Shown here in pieces: positions 46,329 to 55,152 of a DNA stretch of 64,000 nucleotides. The DNA comes from Mesorhizobium sp. M4B.F.Ca.ET.058.02.1.1 (GTDB taxonomy: Bacteria; Pseudomonadota; Alphaproteobacteria; Rhizobiales; Rhizobiaceae). Position numbers and translations under genes: made by a program. The notes under the pieces are model-generated. The model worked only from the letters and a program-made list of their open reading frames with translations, was not told where the DNA came from and did no database searches. Position 1 is the first letter of the stretch, and each line of letters begins with the position of its first letter. The stretch spans positions 372,001 through 436,000 of the forward strand of contig NZ_CP034450.1 of NCBI RefSeq assembly GCF_003952505.1, written 5' to 3'.

Positions 46329-47204
46329 TCAATCCTTCAGCGGCTTGCCGAGACGGCCGGCAAGGTCCTGGGTGAACTGCCATGCGACGCGGCCGGAGCG
46401 GCTGCCGCGCGTCGTCGCCCATTCCAGCGCCTCGGCGCGCAGCGCATCGGGGTCGATGGCCAGGCCGTGATAGCGGACATAGCCGTCGATCATGTCGAGA
46501 TATTCGTCCTGCGAACATTTGTGGAAGCCGAGCCAGAGGCCGAAGCGATCGGACAGCGAGACCTTTTCTTCCACGGCTTCCGACGGGTTGATGGCGGTCG
46601 AGCGTTCATTGTCGATCATGTCGCGCGGCAAAAGATGCCGCCGGTTCGAGGTGGCGTAGAAGATGACGTTGGCGGGGCGGCCCTCGACACCGCCTTCAAG
46701 TGCTGCCTTCAGCGACTTGTAGGAGGTGTCGTCGTGGTCGAAGGAGAGGTCATCGCAAAACAGGATGAACCGGAAAGGCGCCGCCTTGAGCAAACCCATC
46801 AGCTTGGGCAGCGTGTCGATATCCTCGCGGTGGATCTCGATCAGCTTGAGCGGCCGATCGAGCTCGTCGGAGGCGTTGACGGCGGCGTGCACCGCCTTGA
46901 CCAGCGACGATTTGCCCATGCCGCGCGCGCCCCACAACAGCACATTGTTGGCGGCAAAGCCCGAGGCGAAGCGCTCGGTGTTGTCGAGCAGGATGTCGCG
47001 CACCCGGTCGACGCCTCGGATCAGCCCGATGTCGACGCGGTTGACCTTGCGCACCGGCTCCAGATAGCCGGGATCGGCCTGCCAGACGAAGCAGTCGGCC
47101 GCCGCAAGGTCGGTTTGCGGTACCGGCGGCGGGGCGAGGCGAGTGACCGCTTCGATCAGGCGGTCGAGCTTCTGGTTCAGGGCGTCAAGGGTGCTGTCGG
47201 TCAT
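46329..47204 (-). CDS. DUF815 AAA-type ATPase
   Basis: A 291-residue P-loop ATPase from ATG 47204 (MTDSTLDALNQKLDRL). The Walker A is GARGMGKSS, the Walker B region is FRFILFCDDLSFD, and NVIFYATSNRRHLLPRD is the sensor segment. The C-terminal part is helical, with FTQDLAGRLG. The family is conserved in many proteobacteria and has no settled role. It is convergent with the nlpD-like gene and divergent from yajC. Confidence 0.85.
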   Translation of the reverse strand: MTDSTLDALNQKLDRLIEAVTRLAPPPVPQTDLAAADCFVWQADPGYLEPVRKVNRVDIGLIRGVDRVRDILLDNTERFASGFAANNVLLWGARGMGKSSLVKAVHAAVNASDELDRPLKLIEIHREDIDTLPKLMGLLKAAPFRFILFCDDLSFDHDDTSYKSLKAALEGGVEGRPANVIFYATSNRRHLLPRDMIDNERSTAINPSEAVEEKVSLSDRFGLWLGFHKCSQDEYLDMIDGYVRYHGLAIDPDALRAEALEWATTRGSRSGRVAWQFTQDLAGRLGKPLKD

Positions 47205-47480
47205 GTCTTGTCTTTTTGGTCTGGCGTTCGGGATCGGCACCGGCGGAAATCCGCTCTTTCGCGGCGGGATAAGAACCGCTTCCAACCTTTTGCCGGAGCA
47301 TGATCTTTTCCGCGGACCGCACCCGGCATTCGGCGATCATGCTCTAACACGCGCCAACCGGCCGGAAAAGCAGCGGATTCGCCCGGCGGCGCAGTTGCAT
47401 TGGCAACTTTACCGACTATATTCCGGCCAAATTTCGCGGGGCCGCCTCGTGGCGGTTTTTCACCTTCCAGGAGTATCTTG

Positions 47481-47819
47481 ATGTTCGTTACACCGGCATA
47501 CGCCCAGGGCGTCGGCGCCTCGCCAGACATGTTCATCAGCATTTTGCCGTTTGTCCTGATTTTCGTGATCATGTATTTTCTGATCATCAGGCCGCAGCGC
47601 GCGCAGCTGAAGAAGCGCCAGGAGATGCTCTCGGCGGTGCGGCGCGGCGACACGGTCGTGACCGGCGGCGGTTTCGTCGGCAAGGTGACCAAGGTGATCG
47701 ACGACCACGAACTCGAGATCGACCTCGGCGGTGGCACCAAGGTGACGGCGCTGCGCTCGACGATCTCGGACGTGCGCGTCAAGGGCGAGCCAGTGGCGAA
47801 CCAGAATGCCAAGAAATAA
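47481..47819 (+). CDS. yajC: Preprotein translocase subunit YajC
   Basis: 112 residues from ATG 47481, 11 bases after AGGAG. The periplasmic start MFVTPAYAQGVGAS precedes one membrane helix (SILPFVLIFVIMYFLIIRPQ). The cytosolic domain has RRGDTVVTGGGFVGKVTKV and ends basic. YajC is an accessory of SecDF in the holo-translocon. secDF starts 52 bases downstream in the same orientation, and the upstream gene is divergent. Confidence 0.95.
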   Translation: MFVTPAYAQGVGASPDMFISILPFVLIFVIMYFLIIRPQRAQLKKRQEMLSAVRRGDTVVTGGGFVGKVTKVIDDHELEIDLGGGTKVTALRSTISDVRVKGEPVANQNAKK

Positions 47820-47871
47820 CCGAATTGAAGGCGGAACGCTGCCGCATGTACGCCTGAACGGATAAGAACGA

Positions 47872-50427
47872 ATGCTCTATTTTTCGCGCCTGAAGATGAT
47901 CCTGATCTGGCTGGCCGTGGCCGCCACAGTGGTCCTCGCCGCGCCCAATCTCTTCCCTGCCAGCACGTTGGCGCAACTGCCCAACTGGGTGCCGAAGCGG
48001 CAGATGACGCTCGGTCTCGACCTGCAGGGTGGTTCGCACATCCTGCTTCAGATGAACCAGAACGACCTGATCAAGGATCGACTGGAGACGTCACGCGACG
48101 AGATCAGGACGCTGCTGCGCGACGCCAACCCCAAGATCAACTATACCGGCCTGTCCGGATCCGGGCGCACGGTGCAGGTCCGCATCACCGATCCCAGCCA
48201 GATCGACGCCGCCAAGAAGGTGCTGAAGCCGCTGACCGACCCGGTGGCGGCGGGGCTGTTCACCGGCGGCTCCGTCCAGGAGATGACGCTGGACGATTCC
48301 GAGCCGGGCCTGCTCAAGTTCACCGTCACCGACGCCGGCATCAAATACCGCACCTCGACGGCGCTGACGCAGTCGATCGAGGTCGTCGAACGGCGCGTCA
48401 ACGAACTCGGCACCACCGAACCGATCGTGCAGCGGCAGGGCGACGACCGTATTCTTGTCCAGGTGCCGGGCTTGCAGGACCCGCAAAGGCTGAAGGAAAT
48501 CCTTGGCCAGACCGCCAAGCTGACATTCCAGATGGTCGACCAGTCGATGCCGGTGCAGGACGCGCTCAACGGCCGTCCGCCGGCAGGCTCCTCGATCCTC
48601 TATTCGCAGGACGATCCGCCGGTACCCTATCTGATCGAAAACCGCGTCATCGTTTCGGGCGAGAATCTCGTCGACGCGCAGGCGACCTACAATTCGCAGA
48701 ACAACGAGCCTGTCGTTTCCTTCCGTTTCGATTCCAAGGGAGCCACCCGCTTCGGCCAGGCGACGGCGCAAAATGTCGGCAAGCTGTTCGCCATCATCCT
48801 CGACAACCAGGTGATCTCGGCGCCGCAGATCCGTGAGCCGATCCTCGGCGGCACCGGTCAGATCTCCGGCAATTTCACCGCTCAGAGCGCCAACGACCTC
48901 GCCGTGCTGCTGCGCGCAGGCGCGCTGCCGGCGACGCTGACCGTGATCGAGGAGCGCACGGTGGGTCCGGGCCTGGGACAGGATTCCATCCATGCCGGCA
49001 AGGTCGCCGGCATCATCGGCTCGATCCTCGTCGTCGCCTTCATGTTCGTCGCTTACGGCTTCCTCGGCTTCCTCGCCAATATCGCGCTCGCGGTGCATGT
49101 GGCGATGATCGTCGGGCTGTTGTCGCTGCTCGGCGCGACGCTGACCTTGCCTGGTATCGCCGGTATCGTGCTGACCATCGGCATGGCGGTCGATTCCAAC
49201 GTGCTGATCTACGAGCGTATCCGCGAGGAGCGGCGCAACGGCCGCTCGGTGATCCAGGCGATCGATACCGGCTTCACCAAGGCGCTGGCGACCATCGTCG
49301 ATTCCAACGTCACGTCGCTGATCGCGACAGTGGTGCTGTTCTACCTCGGCACCGGCCCGGTGAAGGGTTTTGCCATCACCTACGCCATCGGCATCCTGAC
49401 CACGGTCTTCACCGCCTTCACCTTCACCAGGCTGCTAGTGTCGATCTGGCTGCGCCGCGCCCGGCCGAAGGAACTGCCGAAGGCGCCGGTGACCTTCATT
49501 CCGCCGGGTACGAAGATTCCGTTCATGGGTATCCGCCGTTGGACCTTCGCGCTGTCCAGCCTGCTGTCGATCCTGTCGGTCGTGCTGTTCATGACCGTCG
49601 ACATCAATTACGGCATCGACTTCAAGGGCGGCTCGCTGATCGAGGTGCAGGCCAAGACCGGCAATGCCGATCTCGCCGACATCCGCGGCAGGCTCACGGA
49701 GCTCAACATCGGCGAAGTGCAAGTGCAGCAGTTCGGCGAGCCGAACGACGTGCTGATCCGCGTCGGCACCCAGGACGGCGGCGAGAACGCCGAGCAGACC
49801 GTCATCGACAAGGTGCGCGGCGAGTTGCAGGACCAGTATGATTTCCGCCGCGTCGAAGTGGTGGGACCGACGGTTTCGGGCGAACTCGCCAAGCAGGGCA
49901 CGATCGCCATGCTGATCGCGCTGGTCGGCATCCTGATCTATGTCTGGTTCCGTTTCGAATGGCAGTTCGCTGTCGGCGCCATCATCGCCACGATCCACGA
50001 TGTGGTCATGACGATCGGCTTCTTCGTCATCACCGGGCTGGAATTCAACCAGTCGTCGCTGGCGGCAATCCTGACCATCATCGGTTATTCGCTGAACGAC
50101 ACCATCGTCGTCTACGACCGCGTCCGCGAGGATCTTCGAAAATACAAGAAGATGCCGCTGCCGCAGCTGTTGAACAACGCCATCAACGAGACCCTGTCGA
50201 GAACGACGCTGACCTCGGTGACCACGATCCTGGCACTGCTGGCGCTGGTGCTGTTCGGCGGCGAGGTGATCCGTTCGTTCACCATGGCGATGCTGTTCGG
50301 CGTGGTGTTCGGCACCTATTCGTCGATCTTCATCGCCGCGCCGCTGCTGATCCTGTTCAAGTTGCGGCCGCAGGCCACGGCCGCCGACGAGGAGAAGCCG
50401 GTGAACGGCAAGGCCGTGGCGACCTGA
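47872..50427 (+). CDS. secDF: Fused protein translocase SecDF
   Basis: 851 residues, with SecD (about 1-530) and SecF (from about 545) in one chain, as in many Rhizobiales. SecD begins with one helix and DLQGGSHILLQM, then a large periplasmic P1 domain and the helix pack with GMAVDSNVLIYERIREE. SecF starts with FKGGSLIEVQ-like DFKGGSLIEVQ and has IIGYSLNDTIVVYDRVRED and TLSRTTLTSVTTILALL. It uses the proton gradient to pull exported proteins from SecYEG on the periplasmic side. It is followed in ten bases by the Mth938-domain gene. Confidence 0.96.
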   Translation: MLYFSRLKMILIWLAVAATVVLAAPNLFPASTLAQLPNWVPKRQMTLGLDLQGGSHILLQMNQNDLIKDRLETSRDEIRTLLRDANPKINYTGLSGSGRTVQVRITDPSQIDAAKKVLKPLTDPVAAGLFTGGSVQEMTLDDSEPGLLKFTVTDAGIKYRTSTALTQSIEVVERRVNELGTTEPIVQRQGDDRILVQVPGLQDPQRLKEILGQTAKLTFQMVDQSMPVQDALNGRPPAGSSILYSQDDPPVPYLIENRVIVSGENLVDAQATYNSQNNEPVVSFRFDSKGATRFGQATAQNVGKLFAIILDNQVISAPQIREPILGGTGQISGNFTAQSANDLAVLLRAGALPATLTVIEERTVGPGLGQDSIHAGKVAGIIGSILVVAFMFVAYGFLGFLANIALAVHVAMIVGLLSLLGATLTLPGIAGIVLTIGMAVDSNVLIYERIREERRNGRSVIQAIDTGFTKALATIVDSNVTSLIATVVLFYLGTGPVKGFAITYAIGILTTVFTAFTFTRLLVSIWLRRARPKELPKAPVTFIPPGTKIPFMGIRRWTFALSSLLSILSVVLFMTVDINYGIDFKGGSLIEVQAKTGNADLADIRGRLTELNIGEVQVQQFGEPNDVLIRVGTQDGGENAEQTVIDKVRGELQDQYDFRRVEVVGPTVSGELAKQGTIAMLIALVGILIYVWFRFEWQFAVGAIIATIHDVVMTIGFFVITGLEFNQSSLAAILTIIGYSLNDTIVVYDRVREDLRKYKKMPLPQLLNNAINETLSRTTLTSVTTILALLALVLFGGEVIRSFTMAMLFGVVFGTYSSIFIAAPLLILFKLRPQATAADEEKPVNGKAVAT

Positions 50428-50437
50428 CGCCGCGGCC

Positions 50438-50827
50438 GTGGCCAAGGGCATCGTCATCCGCGAGGCGCATTTCCCCGGCCGGGCGCCGATCGAGGCCTAT
50501 GGCAATGGCGGCTTCCGCTTCGCCGATATGTCGCATCGCGGCTCGCTGCTCTGCCTGCCGTCCGGCATCCATGGCTGGGAGCCGGCCGATCCGCTGGCGT
50601 TGACGGTGGCGGACTTCAGCAAGCTGCTCGCCGAGGCCGGCAAGGTCGAGATCGTGCTGGTCGGCACCGGCAAGGATCTGCGGCCGCTGCCTACGGCGCT
50701 GCGCGCGGCATTGAAAGAGGCCGGCATCGCCGCCGATCCGATGTCGACCGGCGCGGCGGTGCGGACCTACAATGTCCTGCTCGCCGAAGACCGCGCCGTG
50801 GCCGCGGCGCTGATTGCCGTCGACTGA
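50438..50827 (+). CDS. Mth938-like (NDUFAF3-homologous) protein
   Basis: 129 residues from GTG 50438. The Mth938/DUF498 fold is shown by PIEAYGNGGFRFADMSHRGSLLCLPSG, LAEAGKVEIVLVGTGKDL and the end GIAADPMSTGAAVRTYNVLLAEDR. The human homologue NDUFAF3 is an assembly factor of respiratory complex I. Its bacterial counterparts occur next to secDF, as here. It is followed by a squalene-synthase-like gene that starts one base after this stop, so the two are coupled. Confidence 0.88.
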   Translation: MAKGIVIREAHFPGRAPIEAYGNGGFRFADMSHRGSLLCLPSGIHGWEPADPLALTVADFSKLLAEAGKVEIVLVGTGKDLRPLPTALRAALKEAGIAADPMSTGAAVRTYNVLLAEDRAVAAALIAVD

Positions 50828-50828
50828 C

Positions 50829-51677
50829 GTGGCTGATACCGCCAACATCGTCATGGATGCGGTGCGCGCTTCTGACCATGACCGTTATCTCAGCGCGCTC
50901 TACGCGCCCGCCGACAAGCGCGACGCGCTGTTTTCGCTCTATGCCTTCAATGCAGAGATCGCGTCCGTGCGCGACCGTATCCACGAGCCGTTACCCGGCG
51001 AGGTACGGCTGCAATGGTGGCGCGATGTCATCGCGGCAGAGAACGATGCGGAGACCGGTCACCCGATCGCCGACGCACTGAGGGCGACGATTTCCGCCAA
51101 TCGACTGCCGAAGACAGCCTTCGACAACATGCTCGAAGCGCGCATCTTCGACCTCTACGATGATCCGATGCCGTCGCGCACCGATCTCGAAGGCTATTGT
51201 GGCGAGACCGCCGCGGCACTCATCCAGCTTGCGGCGATGATGCTCGATCCCCAGGAGGCACCGCGTTTTGCCGACCTGGCGGGGAGGGCGGGTTGTGCGC
51301 AAGCGATCACCGGTCTTTTGCTGCTGTTGCCGCTGTACCGGAGGCGTGGCCAATGTTTTGTGCCTGCGGACATCCTCGCAGCGGCCGGCTCATCATCGGA
51401 AGAGTTCGTCAAAGGGGAGGGCGGCCCCGGCGCGCAACGCGCAGTGGCGGCGATGATCGCGCTCGCGCGAGACCATCTCGGTGCCTTCGAGCGAGGCGCC
51501 CCGGCGCTGCCGGCTTCGCTGCGCCCCGCATTCCTGCCGCTCGCGCTGACGCGTGCCTATCTCGGCAGGATGGAGAAGACTGAGCAATCGCCGCGCGGCG
51601 GTGCAGCAAAGCTTTCCACCTTGCGCAAGCATTGGCTGCTCCTGCGTCATGCCAGCCGAGGCTGGACGCCCCTTTGA
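50829..51677 (+). CDS. Squalene/phytoene-synthase-like protein (NDUFAF6 type)
   Basis: 282 residues from GTG 50829. The trans-isoprenyl synthase fold is seen in LYAPADKRDALFSLYAFNAEIASVRDRI and VRLQWWRDVI. However, the first aspartate-rich motif (DxxxD) is not present at AEIASVRDRI, and the second region (AQAITGLLLLLPLYRRRG) also lacks the paired acidic residues. Without these, Mg-diphosphate chemistry is unlikely. The human NDUFAF6, a complex I assembly factor, belongs to this subgroup. It is coupled with the Mth938-like gene, so an assembly role is a better guess than carotenoid or hopanoid synthesis. Confidence 0.85.
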   Translation: MADTANIVMDAVRASDHDRYLSALYAPADKRDALFSLYAFNAEIASVRDRIHEPLPGEVRLQWWRDVIAAENDAETGHPIADALRATISANRLPKTAFDNMLEARIFDLYDDPMPSRTDLEGYCGETAAALIQLAAMMLDPQEAPRFADLAGRAGCAQAITGLLLLLPLYRRRGQCFVPADILAAAGSSSEEFVKGEGGPGAQRAVAAMIALARDHLGAFERGAPALPASLRPAFLPLALTRAYLGRMEKTEQSPRGGAAKLSTLRKHWLLLRHASRGWTPL

Positions 51678-51758
51678 CGTAAACGTCAATCGTGCTAGGG
51701 GTTCTGCCTGTCGGACTCGCGTCGAAGAAGCGTGAGCCGCCGGAGGAGACGCCTTTCC

Positions 51759-52187
51759 ATGAGCCTGCCCGTGCTGGTCGTCCTTGTCGTGTTTGGCATC
51801 GCGCTGTCGGTCGCGGCCGTGCATTTCACCGGCGGCACTACTACCGCGATGCTTGCCGGCGCGGATCGGGCACTTCAACGCTTCGCCGAGGACTTTCCGG
51901 ACGAAATGGTGGCGAGGGTGCGTCTAACGGCGGATCGGCGGGCGGCGTTTCTCGAGCTTGGGCCGGCGCGCACCGGCATCGTCAGCAGCATCGGCGATTG
52001 CTTCCTGACGCGCATCGTCACGCCGCGCGATATCCTGGCCCTGACCGCAGACGACCCGCGGTCGATCTCCATCAGGCTCAACGACTTCACCTGGAAGGGC
52101 GGGCGCTTTGTCTTTGCCGACGAGGCCGACGCCAGGGCGGTGGCGGCGGCCTTGCAAGACCATGATCGGAACCGGGAGGCCGCGTGA
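51759..52187 (+). CDS. Hypothetical membrane-anchored protein
   Basis: 142 residues from ATG 51759, nine bases after GGAGGAGA; an upstream GTG at 51732 would place that site inside the gene. One N-terminal membrane helix (LPVLVVLVVFGIALSVAAVHF) is followed by a soluble domain with FPDEMVARVRLTADRRAAFLEL and a late SIRLNDFTWKGGRFVFADEADA. I do not recognise a domain. It overlaps the sterol-desaturase-like gene by one base, so the two are co-translated and may act together at the membrane. Confidence 0.75.
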   Translation: MSLPVLVVLVVFGIALSVAAVHFTGGTTTAMLAGADRALQRFAEDFPDEMVARVRLTADRRAAFLELGPARTGIVSSIGDCFLTRIVTPRDILALTADDPRSISIRLNDFTWKGGRFVFADEADARAVAAALQDHDRNREAA

Positions 52188-53137
52188 TGGACGATTACAA
52201 TTTCCCGGAGGTCACCAAGCTTGCCATCCCGTTCTTCGTCGCCGCCATCCTGATCGAGCTCTGGCTGGTGCGAACCGGCCGCGCCAAGGGCTCGTTCGAA
52301 ACGCGCGACACGCTGACCAGCCTGATGATGGAGACCGGCAATGTCGTGGCCGGCCTGTTGCTCGGTGTTTTGTCCTACTGGGCGCTGCTGTGGCTGTGGC
52401 AGTTTCGCTTCTTCAATCTCGGCCTGTCGGTCTGGGTGTTTTTGGCTGCCTTCCTGCTCGATGATTTGCGCTACTATGTCTATCACCGCATCGCGCACCG
52501 GGTGCGTTGGGTGTGGGCCGAGCACGTCAACCACCACTCCAGCCAGCACTACAATCTGTCGACGGCGCTCAGGCAAAGCTGGACCGGGCTGTTCACCTTC
52601 ATGTTCGTGCTGCAGGCGCCGCTGGTGCTGCTCGGCTTCCACCCGGCGGTGATTGCCTTCACCTTCGGCTTCAACCTGGTCTGGCAGTTCTGGATCCACA
52701 CCGAAGCGATCGGCAAGATGTGGGGCTGGTTCGAGTTCATCTTCAATACGCCCTCGCACCACCGCGTCCACCACGCCACCAATCCGCGCTATCTGGACGC
52801 CAACTATGCCGGCACGCTGATCATCTGGGACCGCATGTTCGGCACGTTCGTCGAGGAACTGGAGGAGGACCGGCCACGCTATGGCATCGTCAAGAACATC
52901 GGCACCTTCAACCCGCTGAAAGTGGCCTTCCACGAATGGATCGGCATGTTCAAGGACACGCTGATGCCAGGGCTGACGCTGCGCCAGCGTTTCAACTATT
53001 TCGTCCGGCCGCCCGGCTGGAGCCATGACGGTTCGCGCGAGACGTCGGAGACGCTGAAGGCGGCCTATGTCAGGCGAAATCCAGGCGATGCGGGCAAGCC
53101 GGGCTTGCCGACTGCGAACGCGGAGCCTGCGGAGTAG
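52187..53137 (+). CDS. Sterol desaturase / fatty acid hydroxylase family protein
   Basis: 316 residues from ATG 52187 (a GTG at 52184 is also open). Several membrane helices and the three histidine clusters of the family are present: YHRIAHR, VNHHSSQHYN and SHHRVHHATN, enough to bind a di-iron centre. Proteins of this family hydroxylate or desaturate lipids, carotenoids or ornithine lipids. The substrate is not evident. The stop is directly adjacent to the trmFO stop, in convergent orientation. Confidence 0.9.
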   Translation: MDDYNFPEVTKLAIPFFVAAILIELWLVRTGRAKGSFETRDTLTSLMMETGNVVAGLLLGVLSYWALLWLWQFRFFNLGLSVWVFLAAFLLDDLRYYVYHRIAHRVRWVWAEHVNHHSSQHYNLSTALRQSWTGLFTFMFVLQAPLVLLGFHPAVIAFTFGFNLVWQFWIHTEAIGKMWGWFEFIFNTPSHHRVHHATNPRYLDANYAGTLIIWDRMFGTFVEELEEDRPRYGIVKNIGTFNPLKVAFHEWIGMFKDTLMPGLTLRQRFNYFVRPPGWSHDGSRETSETLKAAYVRRNPGDAGKPGLPTANAEPAE

Positions 53138-54547
53138 CTATTCAGCCGCCTCTGCCTGCGCCGGCAGGCCCAGCCATTGGCGGCAATCGGCCAGCGCGCG
53201 CCCCGTGATCGCGTGGCGCTTGGCGACCGTCTTGTCCTTGCCGCGCAGGCGTTTGCCTTCGATCTTCGGCGCTTCCACCGGCGGGAAAAGGCCGAAATTG
53301 ACGTTCATCGGCTGGAAGGAGCGTTTGCCCGGTTCGTCGTCGGAAACGAGGTGGCCGCCGGTGATGTGGTTGAGCAGGGCGCCGAAGGCGGTGGTGAGTG
53401 GCGGCAACGATGGCGCATGGCCGAGACGCTCGGCGGCGGCGAAGCGGCCGGCGAGCAGGCCGATGGCCGCGCTCTCGACATAGCCTTCGCAGCCGGTGAT
53501 CTGGCCGGCAAAGCGCAGGCCTGGCCGCGATTTAAGCTGCAGCGAAGCGTCAAGCAGGGTCGGCGAGTTGATGTAGGTGTTGCGGTGCAGGCCGCCGAGG
53601 CGGGCGAAATCGGCGTTTTCCAGGCCGGGAATGGTGCGGAACACGCGCACCTGCTCGGCATGCTTCAGCTTGGTCTGGAAGCCGACCATATTGTAGAGCG
53701 TGCCCAGTGCATTGTCCTGGCGCAGCTGGACGACGGCGTACGCCTTCACCGATGGATTGTGGACGTTGGTCAGCCCCATCGGCTTCATCGGTCCGTGGCG
53801 CAGCGTCTCGACGCCGCGTTCAGCCATCACCTCGATCGGCAGGCAACCGTCGAAATAGGGCGTGCCTTCCCATTCTTTGAACTCGGTCTTCTGGCCGTCG
53901 ACCAGCGCCTGGACGAAGGCGAGATACTGGTCCTTGTCCATCGGGCAGTTGATGTAGTCCTTGCCGGTGCCGCCGGGGCCGACCTTGTCGTAGCGCGACT
54001 GGAACCAGCAGGTGTCCATGTCGATCGTGTCGAAATGCACGATCGGCGCGATCGCATCGAAGAAGGCGAGCGCATCGGCGCCAGTGGCCTGCGCGATCGA
54101 TTGGGCCAGCGAAGGTGCGGTCAGCGGGCCGGTGGCGATGATCGCCTGGTCCCAGTCCGCCGGCGGCAGGCCGGGCACTTCCTCGCGCTGGATGGTGATC
54201 AGCGGATGCGCTTCGATCTTTCGGGTCACCGCCTCGGAAAAGCCGTCGCGGTCGACGGCCAGCGCGCCGCCGGCCGGCACCTGGTTCGCGTCGCCCGCGC
54301 TCATGATCAGCGAACCGGCAAGCCGCATTTCGGCATGCAACAGGCCGACCGCGTTGGTTTCGGCATCGTCGGAACGGAAGGAGTTGGAGCAGACGAGCTC
54401 GGCCAGACCATCGGTCTTGTGCGCATCGGTGCCGCGGACGGGCCGCATCTCATGCAGCACGACCGGAACGCCGGCCTCAGCGATCTGCCAGGCGGCTTCG
54501 GAGCCGGCGAGGCCGCCGCCGATGACGTGAACGGGATTTTTGCTCAT
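53138..54547 (-). CDS. trmFO: Folate-dependent tRNA (uracil-54-C5)-methyltransferase TrmFO
   Basis: 469 residues from ATG 54547 ([19 protein letters not shown]). The FAD-binding [10 protein letters not shown], the TrmFO mark [31 protein letters not shown] and [16 protein letters not shown] are diagnostic. The enzyme makes ribothymidine at position 54 of tRNA with methylenetetrahydrofolate and FADH2, as in Gram-positives and many alphaproteobacteria. Its stop touches that of the sterol-desaturase-like gene. Upstream lie the cuckoo RNA units, transcribed in the same direction. Confidence 0.95.
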   Translation of the reverse strand: MSKNPVHVIGGGLAGSEAAWQIAEAGVPVVLHEMRPVRGTDAHKTDGLAELVCSNSFRSDDAETNAVGLLHAEMRLAGSLIMSAGDANQVPAGGALAVDRDGFSEAVTRKIEAHPLITIQREEVPGLPPADWDQAIIATGPLTAPSLAQSIAQATGADALAFFDAIAPIVHFDTIDMDTCWFQSRYDKVGPGGTGKDYINCPMDKDQYLAFVQALVDGQKTEFKEWEGTPYFDGCLPIEVMAERGVETLRHGPMKPMGLTNVHNPSVKAYAVVQLRQDNALGTLYNMVGFQTKLKHAEQVRVFRTIPGLENADFARLGGLHRNTYINSPTLLDASLQLKSRPGLRFAGQITGCEGYVESAAIGLLAGRFAAAERLGHAPSLPPLTTAFGALLNHITGGHLVSDDEPGKRSFQPMNVNFGLFPPVEAPKIEGKRLRGKDKTVAKRHAITGRALADCRQWLGLPAQAEAAE

Positions 54548-54639
54548 GGGCGCCGGAATAATCGCTTGTCGCCGCGATTGCAATTGGCGCGAAGGACAGG
54601 AAAGGGCCGAAGGGCGGCAAAGCCGGCCTCAGAAACACA

Positions 54640-54747
54640 ACACCCGCCGGGGAGGAGGTCCGGCGGGTGTCGTTTTGGGGGTCGATCCTCGGGAGGAGGT
54701 GAAGATCGACCGTATTCGTCATCGCCGGGGAGGAGGTCGGCTCTGAC
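54640..54747 (-). ncRNA. Cuckoo-type small RNA unit, distal copy (three CCUCCUCCC hairpins)
   Basis: Read on the minus strand, this unit has three hairpins in order 54718-54747, 54680-54711 and 54640-54670. Every loop exposes ACCUCCUCCC or a one-base shorter form. The last has an 11-base perfect stem (ACACCCGCCGG / CCGGCGGGTGT) followed by TTGTGTTT, so it likely also ends transcription. The loop motif resembles the anti-Shine-Dalgarno end of 16S rRNA. Loop sequence, repeat structure and the DUF1127 genes upstream match the cuckoo (CcsR) small RNAs known from Rhodobacter. The unit is 200 bases from its paralogue at 54840-54945. Confidence 0.8.
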
Positions 54748-54839
54748 GAAATTCCTTTCGCCGTTTGAAAAGGGGCGAAACCTTTGGAAGACGAACTGCA
54801 TTCGCTTCGAAAGACGAACAATGTTCGCTTCGGGAACAA

Positions 54840-54945
54840 CGCCCGCCGGGGGAGGAGGTCCGGCGGGCGCCGTTTCAGTGGTCAACCCTTGGGAGGAGGT
54901 AAGGGTTGGCCGTATCCGTCAGGGTCGGGGAGGAGGTCGACCCTG
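54840..54945 (-). ncRNA. Cuckoo-type small RNA unit, proximal copy (three CCUCCUCCC hairpins)
   Basis: On the minus strand, 15 bases after the second DUF1127 stop, three hairpins follow: 54920-54945 (stem CAGGGTCG), 54880-54911 (10 of 11 pairs) and 54840-54869 (10 perfect pairs, then TTGTT). Each loop is ACCUCCUCCC. Compared with the distal copy, loops are conserved while stem bases change on both sides together, indicating selection on structure. It is probably transcribed with the DUF1127 genes and then processed, as in the Rhodobacter CcaF1-CcsR locus. Confidence 0.8.
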
Positions 54946-54960
54946 GCGAAATTCTTGTAC

Positions 54961-55101
54961 TTAGACCGCCTTGCGGGCGACCATCTTGATCTCGTCACGG
55001 ACGATGCCGAGATCATGGAGCTGGCGATTCGACAGACGACCCAGCTCGGTAACCGTCTCGCGATAAACGCGCCAGTTACGATAGTTGCGGATCAGGTTCA
55101 T
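54961..55101 (-). CDS. DUF1127 small protein, second copy
   Basis: 46 residues from ATG 55101. The sequence begins MNLIRNYRNWRVYRETV and contains LGRLSNRQLHDLGIVRDEI and ends MVARKAV, the DUF1127 pattern (an aromatic/basic N-terminal helix and the L-S-N-R-x-L-x-D-L-G-I core). It shares 35 of 46 residues with the copy upstream. Members are strongly basic and one, CcaF1 of Rhodobacter, acts as an RNA-binding protein affecting the cuckoo RNAs. Such an RNA unit starts 15 bases after this stop. Confidence 0.92.
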   Translation of the reverse strand: MNLIRNYRNWRVYRETVTELGRLSNRQLHDLGIVRDEIKMVARKAV

Positions 55102-55152
55102 TGTCGTTCTCTTCTTCAAAACTGGTTCGGACCATTCGCGGCCCGAAGCGGA

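Noticed and set aside
47205..47480. Possible gene between the DUF815 ATPase and yajC
   Set aside because: The 276-base divergent gap shows only short frames without motifs; it is read as promoters for both genes.
54640..54945. Repeated GGGAGGAGGT blocks as a CRISPR array
   Set aside because: The repeats are only about 10 bases, sit in hairpin loops with variable stems and have no constant spacer length. They fit an RNA family rather than CRISPR.
54640..54945. GGGAGGAGGT on the plus strand as a series of ribosome binding sites
   Set aside because: No start codons with coding frames follow at the right distance, and the hairpins and DUF1127 genes point to the minus strand.
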